A DNA stretch of 64,000 bases from Engraulis encrasicolus (GCF_034702125.1 NC_085868.1:40119359-40183358); one strand, 5' to 3'; positions 42,374-58,097 are shown, numbered from the stretch's first letter. A program made the numbers and translations. The notes: generated by a model not told the origin, from the letters alone.

Positions 42374-43747
42374 GTAAGTACACATCCATCCCATTCTCTT
42401 ATTTTGCCTTGATAGTGTTCTGTCTGAACGACCAGTGCCCTCAATTTTATGCGCACATGTTCCCCGGCATAATTGAAAGTAATAAGAATTACAATGTGTC
42501 GCAAGGTTGCATGCGCACACCTGCACGTCGCTATAGCTGGCTCTGTTTTTCCCTACGATTCTACATACTACACATGTGCAAGGCCTTTTCAATATCGTTG
42601 TGAGCGTAGTGCATATTGATGTAGGCTAATGCGAATGCGAATGTATATTCGTTGGCGATGTGACGGGCAGTCGGGGTCGGTAGGGATGGAGATGGGCGTG
42701 TAGGCTGCAGTGTGGAGAGGGGCAACGTCTCCGGCATTCACATCACTCCACGATGATTAAGATGGGCGAAAGCAAGGGCTATCACTGCAGGTACGGGGCC
42801 TCGAGCAAGCAAGGACCACGGGTCTCTTTGATCCAATCTGGACCTTCGAATCGGCCGCTCCCCTCCGGCAGGCGAAGCGCAACTACTGACATCAATTATA
42901 AATTCAGAAAGACCATTGCAGCAGCGGCGGGGGGAAACAGTCGTTTGATATCTTCTCAGAGCACGCTCATATGATGGAGTGATTGCACAATTAGCCTATT
43001 TATGTTCAAGGCAAGGTTAATTCCGTTATTCGCGTTTTTTTGCCGCCAGTCAAGACAGCTTGAAGTGGCATTCAGAATCCACAGCCAAACAGCTCGCTCG
43101 TTGAAAGACCTCTGCAAAAAAAAAAAGGAATGGTAAATGAATGAAACAACATGGATGTTGGTCATATAGCCTACCATCTGTATCAGTTAATCAAATAAAG
43201 AATGATATAGTGATTAGAATCAGTTTGGTCTATATTAAACAGTATGGATGTTGGGGGGTGGGGGGGGTGGAGTGAGAATATGTCTGAAATAATACAGTAG
43301 CCTATATCTGAGGGAGCGTGCTACATCGCTCAGTGACAGGGTGCTCAGAATGGGGTGTAGCATTGCAGCCTGCCTGTGTATGCTAAATGGCCGTTCTGGA
43401 GCTTCCAATTTACCATGCTAGTAAAGACAGCGCCTCTCTGCTTTACCTTCTATCCCCTTTCCCCCTTCCAAATGGCACCACTGACTTCAGGTTGATCCAG
43501 ATTCATGTCTGACTACCTTGCTAGCTCCATTTTTCCCAAAGAGGCAGCAGGTCTTGAACCGTATTTGGATCACAGACAGTGAGAGGGAGATAAGGAGAAT
43601 CACAGTGCAGTCTTGCTTTAATGTATAATAGAATGGGAGGATGCCATGTTGTTTAGGTCTGTGGCTCGTTGGCTGGATTTCTAAACCGGAAAGGTTTCCC
43701 TCCCTCGGTGACTGGAGTTAAAGCGAGATGAGGGCTTTGCTGGGCAG

Positions 43748-43800
43748 AGGAGAGGAGAGGAGAGGAGAGGAGAGGAGAGGAGAGGAGAGGAGAGGAGAGG
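43748..43800. repeat. (GGAGA)n pentanucleotide array
   Basis: About 10 uninterrupted GAGAG units with one strand all purine. Confidence 0.95.
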
Positions 43801-43907
43801 GGGGTTAGAGACATGCTGTGACCTTAGGTCCAATGCAATCGGACGGGATATTCCGAGTGATTATGGCATTTCATTTTTCACTGATCTGATCTGACATGTT
43901 TTCTAAC

Positions 43908-46098
<2,191 letters not shown>

Positions 46099-46918
46099 AT
46101 ACGTATATACTTACCCCCAGCTTAGCATGCAATGGTTGAGTCAACTTGAAGGCACATACCCACACAGTTAGGCCTACAAGGAATGCACATCGACAGTCTT
46201 TGTGTATATCATTACAGTAAAAGAAACTTAGGTCTCCGTATTAATTGCAATGTTATTACTGTTAAGCAGTCAGCAGCACCAATGGTTGAATGGTCTATGT
46301 AGGATTTTTGTGTCCTCATCAAAGCCCTGATGAAGGCCAATGTTTGGCCGAAACATGTATGCAAATTTTAATGTTCAAATATGAACTAGCTACATTTAAT
46401 TAAAAGCTTTTTAATGAAGACGAAGAGTGCCTTGGATTTCATCATACATCTCTAAGTTACGTCTAACCAAAGAGCACCTTCGCACTACAAAACAGAACGC
46501 CGAAGCCCTCTGACCTACGCCATTGTTAAATAGGATTTTTGTGTGTCCAGAAATGGATATTGCCTATATGCGAACTGCCAATATTAACTGAGCACAGTTT
46601 GAAAAGTATTGTTAAATTGCTTTGTGACTTGGTTATTTGTGAATTGTGAACTTTTTGAAGAAAATGTGAACTTTCAAAAGAAAAAAACAAACAAACGCTA
46701 GGTTTTTCTTACATCACGCTTTAGAGGGGGCGAGACGTGGGTGATGTCCACTTTCCCCCTGGCTCTCTCGTACCAATTTAAGACCACGGCCCATAACTGA
46801 CATTGCCCCGGAAGCAGACACTCCCTTCCCTCAGGTCAAAAGAGGGGTGTGTTCTGTGGGGTGGGGTGGGGTGGATGGAAGGGGTGTGGTTGGAGGGACG
46901 GTAGAGGGAGACCTGTGA

Positions 46919-47097
46919 CAGGGTTGCCAGATGAGACGGTTCAAAACCCGCCTGGAAGCACTAAATCCAGCCCAATTTGAACAAATTTCCATTGATTTCA
47001 ATGGCCATAAATTGGCAGAAAAACCAGCACAAATGTCTTTTTGTTAAAATCCGCAGACAGACGGTCATCCTCTAAGCCGCCCAATCTGGCAACACTG
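46919..47097. mobile_element. hAT-like MITE (CAGGGTTGCCAGAT family), copy 3
   Basis: Same ends as 15092 and 17413. A perfect 8-bp TSD, ACCTGTGA, lies at 46911..46918 and 47098..47105. Confidence 0.92.
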
Positions 47098-47234
47098 ACC
47101 TGTGATCTCCCACGCCCCAGTGATGGGGAGCCCGTATTGGGGGAAGTTGCACTGAGATTACCTGCTCATCCTGGTTGTCTGTAATTAGAGAAGGTGTCTC
47201 CTCACACACACGCCGTCTCCTGCAGCTCTCTAAT

Positions 47235-47237
<3 letters not shown>

Positions 47238-47314
<77 letters not shown>

Positions 47315-47395
47315 TGTGTGTCTGTGTGTATGTGTGTGTGTGTGTGTGTCTGTGTCTGTGTGTCTGTGTGTCTGTGTGCGCATGTGTGTCCATTT
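47238..47395. repeat. (GT)n microsatellite
   Basis: GT array with GTCTGTGT variants toward its right end. Confidence 0.95.
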
Positions 47396-47842
47396 GGGTA
47401 TATGACAGTGTGCGTGTCCCTGCGTGCATGCGTGTGTGTGACGGCGTTTATGCGTGTTTGTGAGGCGCCTCTTTTTCGTAAAAGTGTTACTCATGTCTTC
47501 TCACCTCAAGTCTTTGGTTGTGAGAATGTGATGCACTTTTTTCATTGGGTGAGTGACGTACCCTTTATACAAGATTAAAAAATAAGTCCGCTTTGTAATG
47601 AAAATAAATGAATGGAAAGGTTCAGAAGCATTGAAATACTTGATTGGATAGTCATTTTCATTGATGATGAAGCTTTTCTTATTACTGTACATACCATGCA
47701 GGTGGTTGTTGTAGCTTTCTTGTCAGAGGTTGCTTCTCACTATACATACACGTGCACACATTCTTACACACATTCACCTAAAGACACACACAGACAAATA
47801 CACAGGCAGACACACAGACACAGACACACACAGACACACAGA

Positions 47843-47952
47843 CACACTACACTACACTACACTACACTACACTACACTACACTACACTACACTACACTAC
47901 ACTACACTACACTACACTACACTACACAACACAACACTACACTACACTACAC
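47843..47952. repeat. (ACACT)n pentanucleotide array
   Basis: About 20 units of CTACA, with a short ACACAACACA interruption. It follows an (ACAG)-type tract. Confidence 0.95.
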
Positions 47953-48115
47953 ACACTATTCTCACTGATCAGCTCTGGGAAAGACATGACCATGGGCATG
48001 GCAGAGGGCTGTTGGTAGGCAGGCAGCCACGCGTGCAGGGCAGTGCACTGCACTGCATAGTAGCCCACATAGTAACTACACGCGGCGGGCAGACAAAGCA
48101 AATGCATTCGCGCGG

Positions 48116-48269
48116 TGTGATGGAGTGACCATCACTAGGGTTGTGGGTGTGTTCTGACTAACATGCCAATGAGCCTGGCTCTTTGGTGTAGCGGTCAGAG
48201 CCCCGGTTTACTACCCCAGAAGGTCTGGGTTCGAGTCCCAGCTGGGCAACTCTACTACCCTTCGCAACA
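48116..48269 (+). repeat. TRIM left LTR with A box and B box
   Basis: The A box TGGTGTAGCGG is at 48184..48194 and the B box GGTTCGAGTCC at 48228..48238. The surrounding GCCTGGC...GCTGGGC could pair like an acceptor stem with two G-U pairs. The anticodon stem does not pair, so it is tRNA-like and not a tRNA gene. Confidence 0.8.
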
Positions 48270-48488
48270 AATGGTGTCAGAAGTGGGATGGTACCGTGAG
48301 GCCATCGGAAGCGTACCCATTGTGTGAGCCGTAATTCCATGTGAGGGACCCCCAGGATTGGTGACCCCAGTGATGGGTGAAGCATTGATGATGGGGCACA
48401 CTGGATGGGAGAAGCATGATGGACAGTTGCGTGAGGGACACCATGAGTGTGTGAAGCGCACGGGTGCGCTTCCCGAAGGGGAAGGCAG

Positions 48489-48642
48489 TGTGATGGAGTG
48501 ACCATCACTAGGGTTGTGGGTGTGTTCTGACTAACATGCCAATGAGCCTGGCTCTTTGGTGTAGCGGTCAGAGCCCCGGTTTACTACCCCAGAAGGTCTG
48601 GGTTCGAGTCCCAGCTGGGCAACTCTACTCCCCTTCGCTACA
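48489..48642 (+). repeat. TRIM right LTR
   Basis: Nearly identical to the left LTR, which implies a fairly recent insertion or gene conversion. Confidence 0.85.
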
Positions 48643-48648
48643 CGCGGC

Positions 48649-48819
48649 CAGAGGCGTATCTTGCCACCAGGCTAGGCAGGCAGTCGCTTGGGGCCCCCCA
48701 AGCCCCTAAATGGTGATTAACAGCCCAGACTTTACTACAGTAGTGGTCATTTTGTTTCAAATGTTCAATTTTTTTTCCATTTTTGCTTGGGGCCCCTGCT
48801 GACCCTAGCATCGCCTCTG
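48649..48819. mobile_element. hAT-like MITE (CAGAGGCG ends)
   Basis: The ends CAGAGGCGTA and TCGCCTCTG are inverted. The right 8-bp TSD CGCGCGGC (48820..48827) is intact. The left copy was split by the TRIM insertion. Confidence 0.8.
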
Positions 48820-49057
48820 CGCGCGGCAGCCCCATCCTTTCCATTCGGCCACCGCGCTCAAGTCCATTTAGCTCCCCCGTTATTGCCTGCAGGCTCCTGG
48901 AGAGAAGCCTCATTGTCACATGCGTTCATTGTAAGGGTCTCCCCTCAGCAGCAAACCCGTTGCACTGTTGCACGGCACGTGCGTGCGCGCCTGTCTTGTA
49001 GAAAGCCCATTCACTGATGCAGGAGTACATGCTGTAAGCCAGTAACACGTGCACACA

Positions 49058-49291
<234 letters not shown>

Positions 49292-49560
49292 TGTACACAC
49301 CCAGTACACTTCCACAAACATGCACACAACAAACACATACAGGGATTTTTTTGGGATCACACTGTACTGCAGAAATAACCAGGAGCACATGTGTGCAACA
49401 TCCGTGGCATACAGTACGCCCACATATTACAGAACATGTGTTATAACCCAGTTCTCTTCCCCGCCTTATGTAACCACACTGGCAGTGGGTAAAAAAGGGG
49501 GTGGGGGGAAGATGGGGCTTTGTTAAGAATGGCATATCACACACACATACTGAGTACCAC

Positions 49561-49719
49561 CAGTGGCGGAACAATTGCGCATAGGGCCACAGGGCAAAAC
49601 ACTTATCGGGCCCCCTATATGGCCTGACAAGATCACAGTTTGGCCCCCACCACCAATGCAAGAGTGCCCTGGGCACAGGGGCAAAGGCCCTGCTTGCCCT
49701 CCCTATAGCTCCGTCCCTG
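49561..49719. mobile_element. hAT-like MITE (CAGTGGCGGA...TCCGTCCCTG)
   Basis: The inverted ends match the right end of 37392..37532. The flanks AGTACCAC and AGTACAAT agree at 6 of 8 positions. Confidence 0.75.
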
Positions 49720-51579
49720 AGTACAATGCGAACATCCTTGTATCGTTGCATCAAAGCATCTCAATGATACACTTGTAGGCTGTGTGCATACTGCCCTTCA
49801 AAGGCAAACTGTAGTAACTGCTGTACGCCAACATTGAAACGGAGAAAAATGCCTTCAAAGCCTTGGTTTTAGGTTGGATGTTGTAGTTACTGCAAATTTG
49901 ACACAGCAATATCTGTATAACGGGACACATTTGGACCATAAGGCTTTGTCACACGGTAAAGGGGGTGTAATGAAGACTAGTATTTTCATGTTTCAGGAAA
50001 TATGTGGCTACTGCACTTTGGCTTTGTAGGGCAGCATAGTATATGCAATACTATTCTTGTGAACTTATATCTCGGTATCCTTAAGTGAACATTTTCCGGA
50101 ACAAATATGTGATGGACAGCATCAAGATGGTAAAATCAGAGATGGGTAGACTATGAATATTATAGTCATGGTGCTGCATAGGCTGCACAGTGCATCACAA
50201 TATGCAGGGTGCCATTTGTTGAAAAACCAAAGTCGGGGATACCTTGCAGCTTTTAAGCAATATCAATGGAATTATACTAAGCCACGATTTAAAAAAGGAG
50301 ATAACTGGTGCAGGAACGGACACCGGCACCAAGCTTTGCACTCTCCTTTGGATTTCTTTTCTGCTATAAGTTTTTATTTCTTTTTATTCATTCATTGGCA
50401 TGATGCGTTTTCGACCCTGCGGTCTTCCGCAGATTCCGTATTCCGGATGAACTGTGTTTGGAGGTGTATAAACTCGGCTTTATCCTCCATGTCCCTGGAC
50501 AGCATGCCAGCCTGATGACTGTTTGCCATTCAACCAATGAATCCACCCACCTAAGTAATACAAAGAAATACCATGAAAGGTGCGGCCTGGAAAATAGCAC
50601 TGCTATCCTTGAGTGAGAATTATCTGGCAAGCCTCTTCATTGTTGATATCTTTGCCCTTCCTTTATATGACAGTACTTCCTATGCAACTTGAAAGCCAGT
50701 CGACATTGTAAGGTCTATTTCAAAACTTAATTGTGCATTCATCAGATTAGAATGTGTCTCATCTTATGAGTAACTTGTTAGTCAAAAAGCCTTATGGGGC
50801 TTTTAGAGGTCAAAGTTCGTATGTGATTGCTCCTTGGATCAATATAAACTTCCGTTGCTGATGTCTCCAATCGGTTTCCACCCATGTTTCCCATGAAACT
50901 GCTAGAGATTCATAGCCAGGCATGAGAGGGTGTGGAAGCGCATAGCAACTTTTAAGGTGTAAATTCAGCACTTAAACAAGCGAGCAAAACAATTTAACAC
51001 TCACGGTGTTGGTTGTGCTGTGTTGAATCAACACTGAAAAGTGATTGTGTTGTGTCTGAGTTCCACTATGATAGAGAGTTAATTTATTGGAAATAGCATA
51101 TATTGTACTATCCATTCATACACACAAGTAGGAACATAGACAACATATGGCTTGCACATCACCATCCAAAGTCAGCTAGGAGAAGTTTACAAAGCAAGAC
51201 ATCAAATCCAGGCCATAACAACAAACTTGACTTGACCAAACGTGACCTGAAGAAGTGAATACAGGCCCATTTTGAAAGATTGTAAAAGTTTTTTTTTCTT
51301 TTTTAACTTGTCAGGGGGTAAGCCGTAAAACACATGCCAGCCATTTGCTTTTGTGTTTTTTGTCATGTACCCTGCACCCCCCTGCCACCTCCAACCCCAA
51401 CAACAACCCCCCTCCCCTAACCATGACCCACCATGAAACAAAGAATTTAGCAGAACTCATGTATACCATTCCTCTTCAGCTTAGGGGCATGGAAGCCGAA
51501 AAAGGGGTGCAAAAATTGGTCAGTTGTACCGGGTCCAGGGACAGAAGGGGCCCAAATTGGGTCTTCATTGCGTTAAACG

Positions 51580-51713
51580 TACAAGTATTTGGTGGTGGGG
51601 TTCTTTCAGATAACTTTGTCCTGGGCCCAGCCAAAGCTTCCAGGAGTACAAGTATTTGGTGGTGGGGTTCTTTCAGATAACTTTGTCCTGGGCTCAGCCA
51701 AAGCTGCCAGGAG
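51580..51713. repeat. Two-unit tandem duplication, 67 bp each
   Basis: ACAAGTATTTGGTGGTGGGG...GCCAGGAGT-type unit occurs twice back to back. The surrounding sequence is related to 38590..38735. Confidence 0.85.
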
Positions 51714-52417
51714 TCAAGTGATATTCACCTTCTCCCGACTAACCGACCCCATGAATGGTCTTTTGTGTTTCAAGCTCCAGAGTTGTTATAACTTGCATGT
51801 ATATGCATACCAAGATCATACACACTAAAGTCACGTGGACGTGGACGTGATGATTGTTATTAATGTCATTTTATGCCGAATTGTGTCATTAACTCAAGGC
51901 AGTGACACGCACAATCTATATAACAAGAGATGAAAAGCTACAACTACAAGAAAAACACACTATTATCACCAGATGGGTCAAAATTAAAAGTAAAAGTAAA
52001 AAAAGAAACACAGTTTCCTTCCAACACAAGTAACTTAACCAGTAGACCTGTGCTGTGTACTTGTCTTTCGATTAGCTAACTCTGCACTGGTTGGATCAAG
52101 TTTGTGGTGGGCCCTCGTTATATTTTCAGTGTTTTTCAGTAAGAACACAGTCTATCTCTCTCTAATTAGGTACAATGGAGTAAATGATGTAATAGCTATG
52201 TAATGTCACGTGCCAGTGTTGTAATTACACCACAAACGTACTTTTACTTTTACTTCTCTGATTATCACATATGTCAAGAACGTACAATAGTTTCATGTAT
52301 GGTTTATTGTCGTTATCACTGTTCATGTCAGGTCAAATGGAATAGCCAGATCCACACACGCGAACATACGCATCAGCATCAATGTGCTGACGACTTATCC
52401 AGAGGGAAGCTCATGCT

Positions 52418-52681
<264 letters not shown>

Positions 52682-53308
52682 ATACCCAACCACCCCCCTC
52701 CCACAAACACACACACAGACTCACAGCACACAAACACTCCCTCTCTCACACCCCCAAGAAGGACAGCAAAAGCTGTGGGGGTAATGAAAGCCAGTTTAGC
52801 ATTTGACCTCATGAATAATTAGTCAGATGGACAGCAGTGCTGGCGTGGCTTTTGTCTTGGTTCACGTCCTAGCTAATAGCTAGCTACGCCCTCACCCCCC
52901 AACCCCCACCCCTATCCACTTTTCAGTTCCCTGGTCCCTATAATCTCCGGGCCCTACAAAAGTTTACAGTTGATGCAGAATTTCCGTATTATGACGCTTC
53001 GACAGAAAAATGACTCTGAATAAATCGTGTGAAAATCTTTCTTGATATATCTTACTACGAATGTTCAAAAAATGTCACCACTATTCAATCAATTAAGTAC
53101 CTATTCTCTTTACCAGTTTTTTTTTACTTGTGCATATTTCTCTTTCTCAATGTTTCCATAGTAACTGTGCATTGAAATTGTACTGGGCCTTGTATTATTA
53201 AATCGTATTTAATCGACAGAAGAGCTGTAGTACTGATTTTCGGTATTGCACTTGGTATTGCACTTGTGGTAGTTTATGGCAATTTTGCACTGGGACACTA
53301 CTGACCTG

Positions 53309-53469
53309 GGGTCCGTTTCTCGATTATTGTCGTTGCTAACCGTCTTAAAACCATCTTACCGTTCCCTTGGATTTAGTGGTGAGCGTCGCTGTCGAGAGAG
53401 AGAGTTGAGTCGCTCATACGAAGGACTTTGGTAACGACGATAGCAAAGACGCTTTCAAGAAACGAACCC
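53309..53469. mobile_element. GGG-ended MITE with CTG TSD, 161 bp
   Basis: GGGTCCGTTTCTCG faces its inverted partner GGGTTCGTTTCTTG. CTG lies on both sides (53306..53308 and 53470..53472). This is the same end type and 3-bp TSD style as 3865..5758. Confidence 0.75.
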
Positions 53470-53766
53470 CTGATTGTGAAAAGATTGACTGAGAAGGGAG
53501 TTGTCTGTGGGCTTTTTTTGGGTGGGGGATGGGGGGGGTGCAGGAATACTATGGCACGCCAGGAATCTGGGTGAGCTGCCTGGCAGGGACATCAGTTTTC
53601 ACCCACATCTTTAAAAAAAAAAACGGAGAGGCTAAAAGCTGCCCGAGACTTAAAAGCGGCACAAGCTTAGCGAGAGACACTCATCTGCACTCGTGTTTTG
53701 ACTGGGCAGCGCAGACAAAGATAAACACCTGGGAAATGGAGCGGCTCTCCCACCACTCATCCCCAC

Positions 53767-54133
53767 CAACACACACACGCACGCACACACGCACACACAC
53801 ACATACACACACACACACACACCCTCATGGTACACCCACTGAAAGACATGCTGACTGACCCCCCCACCCCGACCCGGCAGCAGCATCCATCCCCGCCAAC
53901 CAGCCTGCACAATGCACATGTATACACCCTCATCCTCCATTCCCCTTTGCCTGGGCCCCAAAGGAAAACACTAATACACACACAGACACGCGCACACACA
54001 CACATGCGCGCACGCACACACACGCGCGCACGCACACACACACACACACACGCAGCCATGTATCCTACATCCATACACACAGATGCTCCTTGCCATGAAT
54101 GCAGCACATGCACACACATGCACACACATGCCA

Positions 54134-54225
<92 letters not shown>

Positions 54226-54290
54226 ACTCACGCACACGCGCACACACACAAACTCACACACTCACACACACACACACACGCTCAGACAGA
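53767..54290. repeat. (CA)n and (CT)n microsatellite block
   Basis: CA/CG-mixed arrays at 53767..53822 and 53978..54052, then a pure CT array at about 54139..54230. Confidence 0.95.
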
Positions 54291-55166
54291 TACACATACT
54301 CCAGACACACGCCCATCCTCCCCACCCTTCCCAGGAAAGACACGCTTCTCAGACAGAGGCCACCTGGGAGGGTAGCCTACGAGGGTGTCTTGATTGTCAG
54401 GTGCACTACAGACTAAAGGGGGGGGTGGATGATTGACCGTGGAGTGGAGTGTACCCAACGACCTCTCCCAATTTGGACAGAAATTGTCTTCCAGAGGGAG
54501 GGGTGGTATTTCAGGGTTTTTTTTTTCAAGTTCTTTACGCACAAGATTTTTAGAAGTGTTCTGTACTACTCTCACAGTCAAATTTCACAGTGTTCTACTC
54601 TCACTCAAATTTCTGGGTTGACACAGTTTGGTTTGCACATATTTTTGTAAATCCGCACACACGGCTTTCGACCTATCATGGAAATCCCATAGATTATTGT
54701 GTGTTTTAGACAGAAAGCCATGTGAACTGATTTGAAAATGGTCAATACTGAAGAGTGTGAGAAAAGAAGTGTGTGAGTTATGTGTTTGTTATTTTGTGCA
54801 CAAACAGATTTGAAAAAAAAACATTAAAAGAGGCTTTGTTATTACAATATATCAATATGATAAACATATGTAGGCCTATCTGTTCATACAATACAATTTT
54901 ACATTATATGTTCATGTTACTTATTTTTTCCCCTGTATTCATCTCAAAAGATTACATTTTGTGAATTCACATAACTTGCTTACAGTCATGAAAAGCTCTT
55001 CCTGAAAACACACATACGTACATACTTAACAACACTTTGCAGATGCCAGTACAACACAGAATACCCAATTTTGTTCATTCCTACTTCCTATGCATACAGT
55101 ATGTGAAAAATGTGCAAATGTTGTTGAAGACATTGAGTGCAGGTGTGCCACTGTATGTACGGTATG

Positions 55167-55680
<514 letters not shown>

Positions 55681-56367
55681 TTAAGTAGACGGTTTGCTGT
55701 CTCTTCGCAGCCCCCCCCCCCCTCCTGCCCTACTTCTAGGCCTTGACAGCACTTTTAATGTTTAATGCACTTTGATTTCCATTGGAGACACATCAAGGCC
55801 CCTTCATGGGGCCCTGTCTGAAAAATGTGCAGTGTGACGGAAAAGGGGCGAGAGGAGCTAGCGAGAGAGAGAGAGAGTGAAAGAGTGCAATGTCCTCCTC
55901 CTGCTGTTGCTGCTGACACATTTAAAAAGAGCAAATGGAGGGGTGGAGGGGAGGGGAGGGGAGAGGCTGGAGGAGGCGTAGCCCTCTCAGGTATAGGGTT
56001 TGTAGGGTTGCCACCTCTGACTGACAAAACAACCTGGACATTGAATCTTCGACAAACTCAATCCTTACCATGAACCCTTTTTTCATGTAAGCAACAGCAC
56101 CCTTCATTCAGTGTCCAGTATAAATGGTGAAGTGTATAAGTGGTGAATTCAGGTACATTGGGGCACTTTGGGTCATTCGCTTATATACAAAAAAGTGGCC
56201 CAATTTACCTGAATTCACTGTATTTTTCCCCAGGGCAGATCATCAAAAAAAATTCCAATCAGGCCAAACTGGGGAAGGTGGCAACACTACTCTCAGGTAT
56301 AGAGCCAGTCAGTCACACTTCAGGAGGAGGAACATGGAGGAGGCCATCTCAGAATTCCAGAGCATTA

Positions 56368-56871
56368 AGGGCCGTACACACACGTCGCTGCAATTTACTC
56401 GCTACTTGCTCACTCGCCTACTTGCCACTCGCTCTGTGTGATTTTGTTTACTGGTTGTCATGGTTCCCGCTGTCCGCGCCAATAACGTCCGTACGAAACA
56501 AAATGTAGGCCTACGCTGTTTAACGTTGATCGTGTGCTGTGCACAACCATGCATATGAGCCTTTGATGGTGTACAGTGTATGTATTTTCCTCAACACTTT
56601 TAACCAAAGTGTGATGGCGTGCAGAAGTTGGGTGGTCAGAAAGCCACTGGGGCAACGTCACCTGTCAATAATCTGTATTCTGCTTTCCAATTGGTTACTC
56701 GCTTAACTCGCATCGCTCGAAGATAAAATAAGTTTATCTCGGAACCCGCCCACATCGCATCGCTTGTACTCTCCTCGCCTACTCGCCAGCGAGACTCGCT
56801 GGAACACGTAGACATTCTATTGACTTCATCCGCTGAGCGAGTAACTAGCAGCGACGTGTGTGTACGGCCCT
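56368..56871. mobile_element. Harbinger-like MITE, 504 bp
   Basis: AGGGCCGTACACACACGTCG is inverted at the right end. A TTA TSD lies at 56365..56367 and 56872..56874. The interior has repeated ACTCGC/TCGCTC words. Confidence 0.88.
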
Positions 56872-56903
56872 TTAGTGTGGGGCTTGTGGTTTTAGAGCCC
56901 TAA

Positions 56904-57169
56904 GGGCTTCCGCACACCGGCTCCGACAAAGTGCCTAGCACTGCTCCGCAAAAGTTTGATTCCATTGTTTTCAATAGAACTCCGCACACTGGCGCCGATG
57001 TCCACGGACATTCGCGGATGTCGGATAGTGATTAGAGACAAGTTCTATTTTGTCGGTGCCGCCCATTGACTATCAATGCTATGTTCGTGTGAAATTGGGT
57101 TCGGGGGTCTGAATTGTGTTGGAAGCGAAAGTGCTCCGCAGTGCTGTCAGAGCCAATGTGCGGAGGCCC
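56904..57169. mobile_element. Harbinger-like MITE, 266 bp
   Basis: GGGCTTCCGCACACCGGCTC faces GAGCCAATGTGCGGAGGCCC. A TAA TSD lies at 56901..56903 and 57170..57172. Confidence 0.85.
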
Positions 57170-57294
57170 TAAGGCTCTGGTCTGTTCTGCCAAAATAGGC
57201 TGCTGAGACTGGAGGAGGCAGAAGCCCTCTCAGGTATACAGGTGAAGGTCCAGTTACACATCAGGAGGATCAACGCAAACAGCATTTTAAGGCA

Positions 57295-57573
57295 GGGACA
57301 CATAGGAGGCGCAACGAGCGAGGCGAAGAGAGGCAAAATTCAGTGACAGCTCAATCGTCATCAGGTCGTGGCGGCGAATCAAATGGAATGGGACAGTTAT
57401 ATTGTTGATTTGATTGGCCCGCCGCAGATTAATTCGCTCCTCATTTGCATAACATTAAACTTTGTTTAATGATTTCGCTTCGCTTTGCTCCTGTTCGCTT
57501 GCTTTCGCCTCTCTCATAGGAATGAATGGCGAAGTTCGCTTCGCTTGGCCAAATTCGCGTCAATGTGTCCCTA
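57295..57573. mobile_element. MITE with AGGGACACAT ends
   Basis: AGGGACACAT faces ATGTGTCCCT. Inner GCGAAG/CTTCGC words also pair. The TSD is not clear. Confidence 0.6.
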
Positions 57574-57831
57574 CTGTTGTGGAGACAGTGTGGAGACCTG
57601 ACATTTCTAGTGGTGCAATAAAGAATACTTATTACTATTTCTTTTACAAAAAAAATGTAATATGTATGGGGTCACCAGAGATTTTGGATGTGAAAATGAG
57701 GTCCCAGGCCAAGAAACGTTGGGAACCCCTTCCCTACACTCTAACACAGGGGCAGCTTGTAGCACAGCTTGACATGTAAGCCATATTGACATGTCAGTGA
57801 TAACTTTCTTTCTTTATCTTCAAGGGGTATG

Positions 57832-58097
57832 CCACTATTTTGGGGCTTACTACAGTTAAAATCGTTGGCTGGGGTTTATAATGGTGGTAAAGTGTCTTAT
57901 TTTTCAGGTAAGACGTTGCCTTGCTACAATGCTACACGGATGCATTGACTTTCACTAGCTTAGCGACATATTCCCTCTTTTAACTTGTCTTAAAGCAAGA
58001 CAACGCTTAACATGAAAAATAAGACACTTTACCACCATTATAAACCCCAGCCAACGATTTTAACTGTAGTAAGCCCCAAAATAGTGGCATATCCCTT
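57832..58097. mobile_element. Foldback element with arms of about 95 bp
   Basis: The left arm AAGGGGTATGCCACTATTTT and on through AAGTGTCTTATTTTTCA is repeated inverted at the right with very few differences. The loop is about 75 bp. Confidence 0.85.

Larger units (their letters stand above)
48116..48642 (+). mobile_element. Miniature LTR retrotransposon (TRIM) with tRNA-like LTRs
   Basis: Two 154-bp direct repeats (48116..48269 and 48489..48642; two mismatches) start TGTGATGGAG and end (A/T)ACA, giving TG...CA ends. They flank a 219-bp interior. A perfect 5-bp TSD, CGCGG, lies at 48111..48115 and 48643..48647. Two bases after the left LTR is TGGTGTCAGAAGTGGGAT (48272..48289), complementary to the 3' end of tRNA-Leu(CAA) including CCA, so it is a primer-binding site. 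A purine-rich GAAGGGGAAGGCAG precedes the right LTR. There is no gag or pol, so it would move only with help. Each LTR contains tRNA-like A and B boxes. Confidence 0.85.

Noticed and set aside
42374..42603. Extension of the NHS open frame past 42373
   Set aside because: Conservation stops at KQEPV and a strong GTAAGT donor follows, so the extra codons are intronic.
47843..47952. CRISPR-like array
   Set aside because: It is a simple pentanucleotide tandem with no spacers, in a vertebrate genome.
48172..48247. Possible tRNA gene (A box, B box, pairing ends)
   Set aside because: The anticodon stem does not pair, and the sequence is part of a 154-bp LTR present twice with TG...CA ends. It is tRNA-like, not a tRNA gene.
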